Below, in pieces: positions 20,669 through 30,573 of a stretch of DNA of 64,000 bases. The stretch comes from Shimia biformata (GTDB lineage Bacteria; Pseudomonadota; Alphaproteobacteria; Rhodobacterales; Rhodobacteraceae). The first letter of the stretch is position 1; every line of letters starts with the position of its first letter. Below the pieces are notes generated by a model, which saw only the letters and a program-made list of their open reading frames with translations, did no database searches and had not been told where the DNA came from. The translations under genes were made by a program, and so were the position numbers. The DNA is taken from positions 1,521,475 through 1,585,474 of the forward strand of contig NZ_JAFEJK010000001.1 of assembly GCF_016888515.1 (NCBI RefSeq), read 5' to 3'.

Positions 20669-20871
20669 GAGGACGGGAGACAAAGGGGCAACCAAGACCC
20701 CCAGAGAACTCCAAAGTCAGGTTTCATACAGGCACCCGCTTTCATCGAACCAAGAGATCCGGCGCGCGGGCGAGCAGACATCCCCCCAGGTGGCGCGCGC
20801 AGCTGGACACCCCGCAAAGGCGGGACGAGGGCGGCGGATTGATCAGTGGCAGCAGATCAATCCGCCGTTTC
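20669..20871 (+). ncRNA. upsM: UpsM-like sRNA / dcw 5' leader
   Basis: In Rhodobacter sphaeroides the dcw transcript has a long leader whose first ~200 bases accumulate as the sRNA UpsM after termination upstream of mraZ (established knowledge). Here a -10-like TAGATA at 20657 predicts a start near 20669, and a strong hairpin ends at 20868, giving about 203 bases and an mraZ leader of about 294 bases. The -35 element is poor, so the 5' end is approximate. Sequence identity to UpsM was not checked. Confidence 0.55.
20832..20871 (+). terminator. leader terminator upstream of mraZ
   Basis: CGGCGGATTGATC (20832-20844) pairs perfectly with GATCAATCCGCCG (20855-20867) over a 10-base loop and is followed by TTTCCC. 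The short T-run suggests partial termination with read-through into mraZ, as described for UpsM. Confidence 0.8.
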
Positions 20872-20962
20872 CCGTAAAGGGCCCAGCAAAACGGGCCGCG
20901 GATTTCCGGGGGAACGAGATTGAGACAGGCGGGGGCTTGTTGGGACAGGGAGCGGGTCTTTC

Positions 20963-21454
20963 ATGGCACGCAGATTCAGAGGCGAAAGCGACCACAAGGT
21001 CGATGCGAAGGGCAGGGTGTCAATCCCGGCCTCTTTTCGCCGTGTGATCGAATCCTGTGACCCCGAGTGGACCGAAGGCCTGCCGCCGCGCCTGATTCTG
21101 GTCTATGGCGGCGCCACGCGCGACTATATCGAAGGGTTCACCATCGAGGCGATGGATGAGGTCGACGAGAAGATTTCCAGGTTTCCCCGTGGTTCGGCCA
21201 AGCGAAAGGCGCTGGAGCGTCTTTATTCGGCGCAGGCCGTCGAGATCACCGTTGATGAAACCGGTCGCATCGTTCTGCCGGCAAAGCTGCGTGAAAAGAT
21301 CGGACTTGAGGGCATGGCCCGTTTCATCGCATCCGGCGACACGTTCGAAATCTGGAAGCCTGAGGCGGACGAGGCCACGATCGATGCGCTGGACGAGGAG
21401 GGCTTTGATCCCGACCTCGACCCGTCAGCCTACCTGGACGGGGACCTGGATTAA
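20963..21454 (+). CDS. mraZ: transcriptional regulator MraZ
   Basis: The 163-residue protein has two AbrB-like swapped-hairpin repeats: [15 protein letters not shown] near residue 13 and [18 protein letters not shown] near residue 95, each with the DxxGR(I/V) signature. MraZ forms a ring-shaped oligomer that binds TGGGN repeats and represses the dcw operon. The ATG follows AGGGAG. The C-terminal tail is acidic ([13 protein letters not shown]). rsmH starts two bases after the stop codon. The candidate operator boxes upstream support autoregulation. Confidence 0.96.
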   Translation: MARRFRGESDHKVDAKGRVSIPASFRRVIESCDPEWTEGLPPRLILVYGGATRDYIEGFTIEAMDEVDEKISRFPRGSAKRKALERLYSAQAVEITVDETGRIVLPAKLREKIGLEGMARFIASGDTFEIWKPEADEATIDALDEEGFDPDLDPSAYLDGDLD

Positions 21455-21455
21455 G

Positions 21456-22430
21456 ATGGGATCGGATCAAGCACATATCCCGGTGCTTATCGACAAAATC
21501 CTTCAGACCTGCGCGCCTGTCTCGGGCACCTGGCTGGACGGCACGTTTGGCGCCGGGGGCTACACGCGCGCGCTGCTGGATGCCGGTGCCGACAAGGTGA
21601 TCGGCGTCGACCGCGATCCCTTGGCCTTTGAAATGGCGGCGGGCTGGATTGCGGGCTATGGCGACCGGATCGAGATGGTCGAGGGCGTGTTTGGCCGGAT
21701 GGACGAATATGCCGAGGGGCTGGATGGCGTGGTTCTGGACCTCGGTGTCTCGTCCATGCAGCTGGACCTCGCAGAGCGCGGGTTTTCCTTCCAGAAGGAC
21801 GGACCGCTGGATATGCGCATGTCGCAGTCCGGGCCGACCGCTGCCGATATCGTGAACAACGCGGCCGAGGCCGACATCGCCGACATCCTGTTTCAATATG
21901 GCGAGGAGCGCGCCAGCCGCCGTATCGCCCGTGCCATCGTCAAGGCACGCGCCGAAGCGCCGATTGAAACCACCTTGCATCTCTCCGAGATCGTGTCGTC
22001 CTGCCTGCCGCGCCAGAAACCGGGGCAGGCGCATCCCGCGACGCGCAGCTTCCAGGCGCTCAGGATCGCGGTGAACGACGAATACGGAGAGCTGTTCCGT
22101 GGCCTGATGGCGGCGGAGCGGGCATTGAAGCCGGGCGGCCTTCTGGCCGTGGTCACCTTCCATTCGATCGAGGACCGGATGGTCAAGCGTTTCATGCAGG
22201 CGCGGGCAGGGAAGTCGCAGACAGTCAACCGCTATGCGCCTGAAATTGAACGGGAAACCCCGGCTTTTGAAATTCTGACCCGAAAGGCCGTTGGCCCGGA
22301 CCAGGATGAGGTGGACAGGAACCCGCGGTCGCGTTCGGCCAAGCTGCGCGTGGCACGGCGGACCGATGCGCCGGCAGGGGATGTGAACGAAAAGCAGATC
22401 GGCATGCCAATGACAGGGGGGCGACGCTGA
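21456..22430 (+). CDS. rsmH: 16S rRNA m4C1402 methyltransferase RsmH
   Basis: The 324-residue enzyme methylates N4 of C1402 in 16S rRNA. The chosen start gives [16 protein letters not shown], the usual RsmH N-terminus (HxPVL); an open frame continues upstream within mraZ but is not coding. The SAM site is [14 protein letters not shown] (about residue 29), followed by [26 protein letters not shown] and the C-terminal [14 protein letters not shown]. Length is normal. Its TGA shares a base with the ftsL ATG. Confidence 0.96.
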   Translation: MGSDQAHIPVLIDKILQTCAPVSGTWLDGTFGAGGYTRALLDAGADKVIGVDRDPLAFEMAAGWIAGYGDRIEMVEGVFGRMDEYAEGLDGVVLDLGVSSMQLDLAERGFSFQKDGPLDMRMSQSGPTAADIVNNAAEADIADILFQYGEERASRRIARAIVKARAEAPIETTLHLSEIVSSCLPRQKPGQAHPATRSFQALRIAVNDEYGELFRGLMAAERALKPGGLLAVVTFHSIEDRMVKRFMQARAGKSQTVNRYAPEIERETPAFEILTRKAVGPDQDEVDRNPRSRSAKLRVARRTDAPAGDVNEKQIGMPMTGGRR

Positions 22431-22789
22431 TGCGCGGGCTTGCGTATGTGTTGACGGTAATCAGCGTGATCGGTCTGGCGTTCTGGGCCTATCACGAGAA
22501 TTATGAGACCCAGAAGGCGATCTCGGAAAGCGAGCAGTTGCAGCGCGACATCGGCGCGGCTCGGTCGCGCTTGTCCATTCTGCGTGCGGAATGGGCCTAT
22601 CTGAACCGCCCCAACCGGCTGCGCGATCTGGCCGAGCTGAATTTCGACCGCCTTGGCCTTCTGCCGCTGCGTCCCGACCAGTTTGGCAAAGTTGACCAGG
22701 TGTCGTTCCCGCCCGTGGTCGAGTTCGGGTTCGAGGGCGTGACCGAGGTCTCGTCAACCGGGGCAGACCTGGAGGATGGTGGCATATGA
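22430..22789 (+). CDS. ftsL: cell division protein FtsL
   Basis: The 119-residue bitopic protein has a short cytoplasmic start, one membrane segment at about 3-22 (LAYVLTVISVIGLAFWAY) and a periplasmic coiled coil (SESEQLQRDIGAARSRLSIL) with the AYLNRPNRLRDLAE motif typical of alphaproteobacterial FtsL. It acts with FtsB and FtsQ to activate FtsW-FtsI. It is coupled upstream by TGATG and downstream by ATGA. The C-terminal tail is low in complexity. Confidence 0.9.
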   Translation: MRGLAYVLTVISVIGLAFWAYHENYETQKAISESEQLQRDIGAARSRLSILRAEWAYLNRPNRLRDLAELNFDRLGLLPLRPDQFGKVDQVSFPPVVEFGFEGVTEVSSTGADLEDGGI

Positions 22790-24570
22790 TCCGCACGCCG
22801 CTTCGCCCTCTGGCCCGCATCCTCAAGGCCCGTGACACCGGGGAAAACCCCGACACGATCGAGCGCGAGAACATCCGCCAGCGCCATGAAGAAATGCGCG
22901 ACAAAAGCCGTGCCCGCGCCGAGGGGCGGCTTTTGTTGATGTGCGTGATGTTCCTGGGGGCCTTCATCGTGATCGGCGCCCAGATGACGATTCTTGCCAA
23001 TTCCGAGGCACAGGAACCCCGTGCAAGCGCGGCGGGGGCCCGGATCGTGGCGCAGCGGGCCGATATCGTTGACCGCAAGGGGCGCATCCTGGCGACCAAC
23101 CTTGAAACCCATTCGCTTTATGCCCAGCCGCATCACATGATCGACAAGGAACGGGTCGCGCGCGAACTGGCGGAAATCTTCCCCGATCTCAAGGAAGAGC
23201 GTCTGGTCAAGGATTTCACCGGCAAGCGGAAATTCATCTGGATCAAGAAGAAGCTCAGCCCCGAACAGAAACAGGCCGTGCATGATATCGGTGATCCCGG
23301 CCTGCTGTTCGGTCCGCGCGAGATGCGGCTTTATCCCAATGGCACCATTGCCGCACATATCCTAGGCGGCGCGAGTTTTGGCAAAGAGGACGTGCGCGCC
23401 GCCGAGGTGATTGGCGTGGCCGGGGTCGAGAAATACTTTGACGACGTATTGCGCGACCCAGCCAATGGCGACAAGGCGCTGACCCTGTCGCTTGACCTGA
23501 CCGTGCAGGCCGCAGCCGAGCGGGTGCTTTACGGCGGCATGAGGCTGATGAACGCCAAGGGCGCGACATCGGTGTTGCTGGATGTGCATACCGGCGAGGT
23601 AATCTCGATGGTCAGCCTGCCGGATTTCGACCCCAATGACCGCCCGCGCCCCCCGACCGAGGGCAACCCGTCCGACAGCCCGCTGTTCAACCGCGCGGTG
23701 CAGGGTCTTTACGAGCTTGGCTCGACCTTCAAGATCTTTACCGCGGCGCAGGCGATGGACCTTGGGCTGGCCAATGCCTCGACGATGATCAACACCGCCG
23801 GACCGCTGCAATGGGGCAAGTTCAGGATCCGCGATTTCCGCAACTACGGCGCGCAACTGTCGCTGACCAAGGTGATCGTGAAGTCTTCGAACATCGGCAC
23901 GGCGCGGCTTGCCCAGATCATCGGGGCCGAGCGTCAGCAGGATTTCCTGCGCGATCTCGGCTTCTTCGAACCCACGTCTGTCGAATTGGTCGAGGCCAGC
24001 GGCGCAAAACCCTTGTTGCCGCCGCGTTGGTCGGAACTGTCAACGATGACAGTGTCTTACGGCCACGGCCTGTCGGCAAGTCCACTGCATCTGGCTGCCG
24101 GTTACGCGGCGATTGCCAATGGCGGCAAGCGGGTGGTGCCGACCCTGTTGCGCCGCAGCACGCCGCAGAACGGCCCGCGCGTCATGTCCGAATCCGCTGC
24201 CCGTGAAGCACGGTCCATGCTGCGTCAGGTGGTCACCGACGGCACCGCCTCGCTGGGCGAGGTTCCGGGCTATGCCGTGGGCGGCAAGACCGGCACGGCG
24301 GACAAGCCCAAGGAACGTGGCGGCGGTTATTACGATGACAAGGTGATCGCCACTTTCGCGTCGATGTTCCCGGCGCATGATCCCAAATACGTGCTGATCG
24401 TTACGCTTGATGAACCGGTCGAGACCTCGGGCCCGGAACCGCGCCGCACCGCGGGCTGGACTGCCGTGCCGGTTGCGGCCGAGATGATCGGCAGGATTGC
24501 GCCGCTTCTGGGGATGCGGCCGGACGTTGAACCCGGTCAATTGGCTGGTATAACGCTGACCGCACACTAG
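22786..24570 (+). CDS. ftsI: septal peptidoglycan transpeptidase FtsI (PBP3)
   Basis: The 594-residue class B penicillin-binding protein crosslinks septal peptidoglycan. A cytoplasmic tail (1-48) precedes one membrane helix (about 49-70), a pedestal domain opening RADIVDRKGRILATNL, and the transpeptidase domain with the three active-site motifs: S313-T-F-K316, S367-S-N369 and K501-T-G503. All are intact. The cytoplasmic tail is rather long. The start overlaps ftsL by four bases. Confidence 0.96.
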   Translation: MIRTPLRPLARILKARDTGENPDTIERENIRQRHEEMRDKSRARAEGRLLLMCVMFLGAFIVIGAQMTILANSEAQEPRASAAGARIVAQRADIVDRKGRILATNLETHSLYAQPHHMIDKERVARELAEIFPDLKEERLVKDFTGKRKFIWIKKKLSPEQKQAVHDIGDPGLLFGPREMRLYPNGTIAAHILGGASFGKEDVRAAEVIGVAGVEKYFDDVLRDPANGDKALTLSLDLTVQAAAERVLYGGMRLMNAKGATSVLLDVHTGEVISMVSLPDFDPNDRPRPPTEGNPSDSPLFNRAVQGLYELGSTFKIFTAAQAMDLGLANASTMINTAGPLQWGKFRIRDFRNYGAQLSLTKVIVKSSNIGTARLAQIIGAERQQDFLRDLGFFEPTSVELVEASGAKPLLPPRWSELSTMTVSYGHGLSASPLHLAAGYAAIANGGKRVVPTLLRRSTPQNGPRVMSESAAREARSMLRQVVTDGTASLGEVPGYAVGGKTGTADKPKERGGGYYDDKVIATFASMFPAHDPKYVLIVTLDEPVETSGPEPRRTAGWTAVPVAAEMIGRIAPLLGMRPDVEPGQLAGITLTAH

Positions 24571-24614
24571 GCCGGATTCCGGCCCGACAGACAGGCTGAC
24601 CTGACGGGGGCACC

Positions 24615-26096
24615 ATGGCAGCGCAGACCAAACGACTTTCGGACCTTGGGCTGACCGCCGCCGCGGGGCGGAACCCGGATATCACCGGCCTTGCCGTCGA
24701 CAGCCGGGACGTCAGGGACGGCTTCCTCTTTGCCGCCATGCCCGGCACCCGCATCCACGGTGGCACTTTCATCCAATACGCGCTCCGCATGGGCGCGGCG
24801 GCGGTGCTGACCGATGCCGAGGGCGCAGCCATCGCCCGCGACGAACTGGCGGCCAGCGATGCCGCGCTGATTGTCGCCGAGGATCCGCGCCAGACCCTGG
24901 CCTATACTTCCGCCCTTTGGTTCGGACGACAGCCGGGCATCATGGCGGCAGTGACCGGGACCAATGGCAAAACCAGCGTCTCGACCTTCCTGCGCATGAT
25001 CTGGCAGGAACTGGGTCTGCCCGCGATCAACCTTGGCACCACCGGGGTCGAGGGCGATTTCACCGCGCCGCTGGCCCATACCACGCCCGAGCCGATCACG
25101 CTGCACCGCACCCTTGCCGCCGCCGCCGAAGCCGGGGTCGAATTCGCGGCGATGGAGGCGTCCAGCCACGGGCTGGAACAGCGGCGGCTGGACGGGGTCG
25201 TTCTGCGGGCAGCAGGCTTTACCAACTTCACCCAGGATCACCTGGATTACCACGCCAGTTTCGACGATTACTTCGACGCCAAGGCCGGGCTGTTTGCCCG
25301 CGTATTGCCGTCTGATGGCGTGGCGGTCATCAACACCGACGACCTGCGCGGGCCGGACATGGCCGCGATTGCGCGGGCGCGCGGGCAAGAGGTGATGACC
25401 GTGGGCCGAGAGCCCGCCGACCTGCACCTGACCGCGCAGCGTTTCGATGCCACCGGGCAGGACATCCGCTTTACCTTCCGCAACCGGGCATACCTGGCGC
25501 GGCTCAACCTTCTGGGCGGGTTCCAGGCCGACAACGTGCTTCTGGCGGCGGGGCTGGCAATCGCCTGCGGCGCCGAGCCCGAGCGCGTGTTCGAGGTGCT
25601 GCACGAACTCAAGACGGTGCGGGGTCGGATGCAGTTGGCCGCGACGCGCGCGAATGGCGCAGCGGTCTTTGTCGACTATGCCCACACGCCCGATGCCGTT
25701 GCCACCGCGCTAAAGGCAATCCGGCCGCATGTGATGGGGCGTCTCATTGCCATCGTTGGGGCAGGTGGTGACCGCGATGCGGGCAAGCGGCCCCTGATGG
25801 GGGCGGCGGCCACCGCCCATGCCGACATGGTCTTTGTCACCGATGACAACCCGCGCAGCGAAGACCCCGCCGCGATCCGGGCCATGGTGATGGAAGGCGC
25901 GCCCGGCGCGACCGAGGTTGCCGACCGCGCCGAAGCGATCCTGCGCGCCGTCGATGCGCTGGGGCCGGGCGATACGCTGTTGATCGCGGGCAAGGGTCAC
26001 GAGACAGGTCAGATCGTCGGCGACGACATCCTGCCCTTTGACGATGCGGAACAGGCCAGCGTCGCCGCCGCCGCGCTGGACGGGAGGCTGGCATGA
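24615..26096 (+). CDS. murE: UDP-MurNAc-L-Ala-D-Glu:meso-DAP ligase
   Basis: The 493-residue cytoplasmic ligase adds meso-diaminopimelate to the peptidoglycan precursor. ATP site TGTNGKTSVSTF is at about 115. The middle domain holds TTGVEGDF and EASSHGLEQRR, and the C-terminal domain holds FVDYAHTPDA and DDNPRSEDP, the DNPR motif that selects meso-DAP over lysine. The organism therefore makes DAP-type peptidoglycan. The stop overlaps the murF ATG. Confidence 0.97.
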   Translation: MAAQTKRLSDLGLTAAAGRNPDITGLAVDSRDVRDGFLFAAMPGTRIHGGTFIQYALRMGAAAVLTDAEGAAIARDELAASDAALIVAEDPRQTLAYTSALWFGRQPGIMAAVTGTNGKTSVSTFLRMIWQELGLPAINLGTTGVEGDFTAPLAHTTPEPITLHRTLAAAAEAGVEFAAMEASSHGLEQRRLDGVVLRAAGFTNFTQDHLDYHASFDDYFDAKAGLFARVLPSDGVAVINTDDLRGPDMAAIARARGQEVMTVGREPADLHLTAQRFDATGQDIRFTFRNRAYLARLNLLGGFQADNVLLAAGLAIACGAEPERVFEVLHELKTVRGRMQLAATRANGAAVFVDYAHTPDAVATALKAIRPHVMGRLIAIVGAGGDRDAGKRPLMGAAATAHADMVFVTDDNPRSEDPAAIRAMVMEGAPGATEVADRAEAILRAVDALGPGDTLLIAGKGHETGQIVGDDILPFDDAEQASVAAAALDGRLA

Positions 26097-27535
26097 CGCT
26101 CTGGACCGCAGCCGACGCCGCTGCCGCGACAGGGGGCAAGGCAACAACCGATTGGAAGGCAACCGGCGTTTCGATCGACACCCGCACACTGGAACCCGGC
26201 GACCTGTTCGTTGCGCTGACCGCGGCGCGGGACGGGCACGAGTTTGTCGCGCAGGCGCTGGAAAAGGGTGCAGCGGCGGCACTGGTCTCGCGCATTCCCG
26301 AGGGTCTCGACGAATCCGCGCCTTTGCTGATTGTGCCCGATGTTCTTGAGGGGCTGGAAGCGCTTGGCCACGCCGCCCGCGCCCGCACCGATGCAAGGGT
26401 CGTGGCGATCACTGGTTCTGTGGGCAAAACCTCGACCAAGGAAATGCTGCGCGCGATCCTGTCGGGGCAGGGCCGCACCCATGCCAGCGTCGCGAGTTAC
26501 AACAATCACTGGGGTGTACCACTGACTTTGGCGCGCATGCCCGCGGACACCGAATTCGCGGTGATCGAGATTGGCATGAACCACCCCGGCGAGATTGCGC
26601 CGCTGGCCCGGCTTGCCCGCCCGCATGTGGCGATGATCACCACCGTTGCCGCCGCCCACCTTGAGGCGTTCGAGAATATCGAGGGCATCGCGGCGGAAAA
26701 GGCCAGCATCATGGAGGGGCTGGAAGGTGACCGTGTGGCGATCCTGAATGCCGACATTCCAACGGCGCCGGTTCTGGCGGCCACTGCGAAACAGCTTGGT
26801 TGCAAGGAAGAGTGGTTTGGCGAGACCGCGACAGACTGGGTTCTGACGGATGTGACGCTGCGGGGCAACCGTACGATCTGCCGGGCAACCGGGCCCGAAG
26901 GTCCGATGATGTTCAAGATCGAAAGCGCGGGCCGGCATTTTGCGATGAACGCCCTTGGTGCGCTGGCCTCTGCCGCCGCGCTGGGTGCGGACCCGGCCAT
27001 CGCCGCCGGGGACCTTGGCCGCTGGCAGCCCTACACCGGGCGCGGCGCGCGCCAGACGATCTGGCTGGACCCGGTCGAAACCGACATGACGCTGACATTG
27101 CTGGACGACGCCTATAACGCCAACCCGACCTCGCTGGCTGCCGCGCTCGAGGTGCTGGCGGCGGCGGATGTTGTCGATGGGATCGGGCGGGTCGGCAAGG
27201 GTCGTCGCATCGCCTTTCTTGGCGACATGAAGGAACTCGGACCAACCGAGGCCGACCTACATCGCGCCGTGGCGGATCACGCGGCGATGGACGGGATCGA
27301 CAAGGTGCATTGCATCGGCCCGCTGATGCGCCACCTGCACAAGGCCCTGCCGGATGGCAAACGCGGGCTCTGGACCGAAACCAGCACTGAAATGGCGGCG
27401 GAAATGCGCCACCTGATCGATGCCGGGGACGTGGTGCTGGCCAAGGGGTCCCTGTCCATGGGACTGTCACGCATTGTTGACGCGGTTCAAAAACTCGGGC
27501 ATCCCGCCCCGCAATCAAATGACGAGGACGCCTGA
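26093..27535 (+). CDS. murF: UDP-MurNAc-tripeptide D-Ala-D-Ala ligase
   Basis: The 480-residue ligase completes the pentapeptide by adding D-Ala-D-Ala made by Ddl. Visible are the N-terminal [16 protein letters not shown], the ATP site [13 protein letters not shown], the [14 protein letters not shown] segment and the C-terminal [11 protein letters not shown]. Length is normal. It sits between murE (ATGA overlap) and mraY (stop and start share a base), so translation is probably coupled throughout. Confidence 0.97.
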   Translation: MTLWTAADAAAATGGKATTDWKATGVSIDTRTLEPGDLFVALTAARDGHEFVAQALEKGAAAALVSRIPEGLDESAPLLIVPDVLEGLEALGHAARARTDARVVAITGSVGKTSTKEMLRAILSGQGRTHASVASYNNHWGVPLTLARMPADTEFAVIEIGMNHPGEIAPLARLARPHVAMITTVAAAHLEAFENIEGIAAEKASIMEGLEGDRVAILNADIPTAPVLAATAKQLGCKEEWFGETATDWVLTDVTLRGNRTICRATGPEGPMMFKIESAGRHFAMNALGALASAAALGADPAIAAGDLGRWQPYTGRGARQTIWLDPVETDMTLTLLDDAYNANPTSLAAALEVLAAADVVDGIGRVGKGRRIAFLGDMKELGPTEADLHRAVADHAAMDGIDKVHCIGPLMRHLHKALPDGKRGLWTETSTEMAAEMRHLIDAGDVVLAKGSLSMGLSRIVDAVQKLGHPAPQSNDEDA

Positions 27536-28617
27536 TGCTCTATTGGCTCACTGCCTTTTCGGACGGCGGGGACTTTTTCAACCTGTTCCGCTATATCACC
27601 TTCCGCGCTGGCGGAGCCTTCCTGACCGCGCTTCTGTTCGGGTTCCTGTTCGGCCGCCCTCTGATCGACGTCTTGCGCCGCAAGCAGGGCAAAGGCCAGC
27701 CGATCCGCGATGACGGTCCCGAGGGGCATTTCGTCAAGGCCGGTACCCCGACCATGGGCGGCTTGTTGATCGTGGGCGCTCTGGTCACCTCGACCCTTCT
27801 GTGGGCGCGGCTGGACAATGGGTTTGTCTGGCTGGTCCTGTTCGTGACGCTGTCTTACGGGTTGATCGGGTTTGCCGATGACTTTGCCAAAGTGTCAAAG
27901 CAGACCACGGCGGGCGTTTCCGGCAAGGTGCGGTTGCTGATCGGCTTCGCGATTGCCGCGATTGCCGCGTGGTGGGCCTCTGTTCTGCAACCGGCCGACA
28001 TGCAGTTTCAGCTGGCTCTGCCGTTTGTGAAGGACGTGCTGCTGAACCTCGGCTTTTTCTACATCCCGTTCGCGATGTTCGTTATCGTCGGGGCGGCCAA
28101 TGCGGTGAACCTGACCGACGGTCTGGACGGGCTGGCCATCATGCCGGTGATGATCGCCGCGGGCACGCTGGGTGTGATCGCCTATGCCGTGGGGCGTGTT
28201 GACTTTACCACCTATCTTGACCTGCATTACGTGCCGGGCACCGGTGAAATTCTGATCTTCGCCGCCGGGATCGCGGGCGGCGGGCTTGGCTTCCTGTGGT
28301 ACAACGCGCCGCCCGCGGCGGTGTTCATGGGCGACACCGGGTCGCTGGCCCTTGGCGGCGCGCTGGGCGCGGTTGCGGTGGCCACCAAGCACGAGCTGGT
28401 GCTGGGCATCGTCGGCGGCCTTTTCGTGGTCGAGGCGCTGTCGGTTATCATCCAAGTGCTTTATTTCAAGCGCACCGGAAAACGCGTCTTCCTGATGGCG
28501 CCGATCCATCACCATTACGAGAAAAAAGGCTGGTCCGAGCCGCAGATCGTGATCCGGTTCTGGATCATTTCGCTGATCCTCGCCATGATCGGGTTGGCGA
28601 CGCTGAAAATCCGCTGA
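27535..28617 (+). CDS. mraY: phospho-MurNAc-pentapeptide transferase
   Basis: The 360-residue polytopic membrane enzyme links the soluble precursor to undecaprenyl phosphate to make lipid I. About ten membrane segments are evident. Conserved cytoplasmic motifs are [18 protein letters not shown] (the DD pair), [13 protein letters not shown], and [11 protein letters not shown], the HHH loop. The reading continues directly from murF. The operon then meets a 144-base gap with an extragenic repeat before murD. Confidence 0.97.
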   Translation: MLYWLTAFSDGGDFFNLFRYITFRAGGAFLTALLFGFLFGRPLIDVLRRKQGKGQPIRDDGPEGHFVKAGTPTMGGLLIVGALVTSTLLWARLDNGFVWLVLFVTLSYGLIGFADDFAKVSKQTTAGVSGKVRLLIGFAIAAIAAWWASVLQPADMQFQLALPFVKDVLLNLGFFYIPFAMFVIVGAANAVNLTDGLDGLAIMPVMIAAGTLGVIAYAVGRVDFTTYLDLHYVPGTGEILIFAAGIAGGGLGFLWYNAPPAAVFMGDTGSLALGGALGAVAVATKHELVLGIVGGLFVVEALSVIIQVLYFKRTGKRVFLMAPIHHHYEKKGWSEPQIVIRFWIISLILAMIGLATLKIR

Positions 28618-28761
28618 GGCGCTCCCGCCCCGTTTGAGTGCAGGGAACCTGCAGTCAAACAGTTTGGGCAAGGCCGCGCTGACGCGCGGTGCGCCTCCGG
28701 CGGGGGTATTGGGGACCAGTGAATTGCCGGGTCCGGTGCAGTTTTTGAGATGGGGCAGGAT
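28618..28761. repeat. mraY-murD gap with extragenic palindromic element
   Basis: A hairpin at 28632-28660 pairs GTTTGA with TCAAAC and TGCAGG with CCTGCA around a GAA loop. It is followed by GCGCTGACGCGC and CTCCGGCGGGGGTATTGGGG. The layout matches the element at 14148-14214. It may slow or partly stop transcription between mraY and murD; no T-run follows, so it is not called a terminator. Confidence 0.5.
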
Positions 28762-30162
28762 ATGAATCCGGTCAGGGGATATGAGGGCGCGACACTGGCG
28801 GTTCTGGGGCTGGGACGGTCGGGTCTGGCCACGGCGCGTGCGCTTGTTGCGGGCGGTGCCGCGCCGGTCTGCTGGGACGACAACCCGGATGCGCGGGCGC
28901 GGGCTGAGGCCGAAGGGTTTTCCTGCCGCGACCTTCTGGAACCCGGTGCCTTTGACGGCATCGCCGCGCTGATCGTCAGCCCCGGCATCCCGCATCTTTA
29001 CCCCGCGCCGAACCCCGTTGTGGCGGCGGCGCTGGCGGCAGGGGTGCCGGTCGACAATGATATCGGGCTGTTCTTCCGCTCGTTCGCGGGACCGGAGTGG
29101 GATGGTTATGACACCGCCCCCAAGGTGATCGCGGTCACGGGGTCGAACGGCAAGTCCACGACATCCGCCCTGATCCATCACGTTCTGGAAACCGCCGGGC
29201 GCCGGACGCAGCTGGCCGGGAACATCGGGCGCGGTGTGCTGGATCTGGAACCGGCCGAGGATGGCGAGGTGGTGGTGCTGGAGCTTTCGAGCTACCAGAC
29301 CGAACTGGCCCGCGCGCTGACCCCGGATGTGGCGGTCTTTACCAACCTCTCGCCGGATCATCTGGACCGGCATGGCGGCATGGGCGGCTATTTCGCGGCC
29401 AAGCGGCGGCTGTTCACGCTGGGTGGACCGGACCGCGCGGTGATCGGTGTCGATGAGGTCGAGGGCCGGTTTCTTGCGGGCGTCTTGTCCGAAGGCGTCG
29501 GCGATGACCGGGTGATCCGCGTGTCCTCTGGGACCAAGTTGACCGGGGCGGACTGGGCGGTGTTTGCCCGCAAGGGGTTCCTGTCCGAGTATCGCAAGGG
29601 CCGTCAGGCCGGGTCGATCGACCTGCGCGCCATCAGGGGCTTGCCGGGTGCGCATAACCACCAGAACGCCTGCGCCGCCTATGCCGCCTGCCGCGCCGTC
29701 GGCCTTGCCCCGCGCCAGATCGAGGCCGGGTTCCAGAGCTTTGCAGGTCTGCCGCACCGCAGCCAGATCGTCGCGGAAAAAGACGGCGTCACCTTCGTCA
29801 ATGACAGCAAGGCCACCAATGTCGATGCGGCGGCCAAGGCGCTTTCGGCCTTTCCCCGCATCCGTTGGATCTGCGGCGGCTTGCAGAAAGAGGGCGGGCT
29901 TGAGGGGCTTCTTGAGGCCGCCGGATCGGTGGCAAAGGCCTATGTCATCGGACGCGAGGCCGCCGGGTTCGCGTTGCAGCTGACCGGGGTCGAGACCGAG
30001 GTCTGCACCACCATGGAGCAGGCCGTCGCGCGGGCCGTGGCAGAGGCCGAGCCAGGTGATACGGTGCTTCTGGCGCCAGCGGCCGCAAGCTTTGACCAAT
30101 ACGACAATTTCGAGCAGCGCGGCGATGATTTCGCGGCGCGGGTCCGGGCGGAAATCGGCTGA
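28762..30162 (+). CDS. murD: UDP-MurNAc-L-Ala:D-Glu ligase
   Basis: The 466-residue ligase adds D-glutamate to the precursor. The chosen start gives [18 protein letters not shown]; an ATG four codons earlier at 28750 is the alternative. The nucleotide-like N-domain motif [13 protein letters not shown], the ATP site [22 protein letters not shown] and the C-terminal FVNDSKATN are all present. It is the last wall gene before a 5-kb interruption of the cluster. Confidence 0.96.
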   Translation: MNPVRGYEGATLAVLGLGRSGLATARALVAGGAAPVCWDDNPDARARAEAEGFSCRDLLEPGAFDGIAALIVSPGIPHLYPAPNPVVAAALAAGVPVDNDIGLFFRSFAGPEWDGYDTAPKVIAVTGSNGKSTTSALIHHVLETAGRRTQLAGNIGRGVLDLEPAEDGEVVVLELSSYQTELARALTPDVAVFTNLSPDHLDRHGGMGGYFAAKRRLFTLGGPDRAVIGVDEVEGRFLAGVLSEGVGDDRVIRVSSGTKLTGADWAVFARKGFLSEYRKGRQAGSIDLRAIRGLPGAHNHQNACAAYAACRAVGLAPRQIEAGFQSFAGLPHRSQIVAEKDGVTFVNDSKATNVDAAAKALSAFPRIRWICGGLQKEGGLEGLLEAAGSVAKAYVIGREAAGFALQLTGVETEVCTTMEQAVARAVAEAEPGDTVLLAPAAASFDQYDNFEQRGDDFAARVRAEIG

Positions 30163-30250
30163 GGTTTTTTGCCCGCGAACCCTTGTCCGGCGTGGGCCGC
30201 GTTCATAGGTCGAGAGTGTAAGACAAGCGATCAGAAGAAAGGGTCCGATC

Positions 30251-30568
30251 ATGCAAATCCAGGTCAACACTGACAACTTCATCCATGGTGACGAGCGTGT
30301 GATCGAGGTGGCGGAAGCCGCGGTTCTCAATGATCTGGAACACCTGTCGGACCGTCTGACCCGCGTCGAGGTGCATCTCAAGGACCAGAATGCCGACAAG
30401 CACGGCCCCGACCACATCAAATGCACGATGGAAGCGCGTCCGCGCGGGCAGGGACCGATGGCGGCAAGCCACGAGGCAGAGGATATTCCCGGTGCCCTGA
30501 AAGGGGCAGCCAAGAAGTTGCGTCAGCGCCTGACCGCCGAGTTCGGCAAGCACGACGCGCATCACTGA
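30251..30568 (+). CDS. short HPF/RaiA-like ribosome-associated protein
   Basis: The 105-residue protein resembles the N-terminal domain of hibernation promoting factor: a beta-alpha-beta start MQIQVNTDNF, a helix, then LSDRLTRVEVHLKDQNADK and IKCTMEARP, the HPF strand pattern. It lacks the C-terminal dimerisation domain of long HPF, so it would behave like short HPF/RaiA if it binds ribosomes. An AGAAAGGG ribosome site precedes it. It is probably monocistronic and lies between murD and a gene on the other strand. Confidence 0.75.
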   Translation: MQIQVNTDNFIHGDERVIEVAEAAVLNDLEHLSDRLTRVEVHLKDQNADKHGPDHIKCTMEARPRGQGPMAASHEAEDIPGALKGAAKKLRQRLTAEFGKHDAHH

Positions 30569-30573
30569 ACCAA

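Noticed and set aside
20124-20714. Several open frames on both strands in the aceE-mraZ gap
   Set aside because: Their translations are low in complexity and lack known motifs, and they run across the repeat array and DnaA box, which fit a regulatory region better.
19956-20962. Possible replication origin (DnaA box, repeats, A+T-rich stretch)
   Set aside because: Only one DnaA box is seen, and the repeats have MraZ-operator spacing; neither dnaA, hemE nor repABC is nearby.
27895-30513. Very long open frame (872 codons) antisense to mraY and murD
   Set aside because: It lies opposite well-defined mraY and murD coding sequence, has no recognisable domain, and is rich in Arg, Gly, His and Pro as expected of antisense frames in high-GC codon-biased genes.
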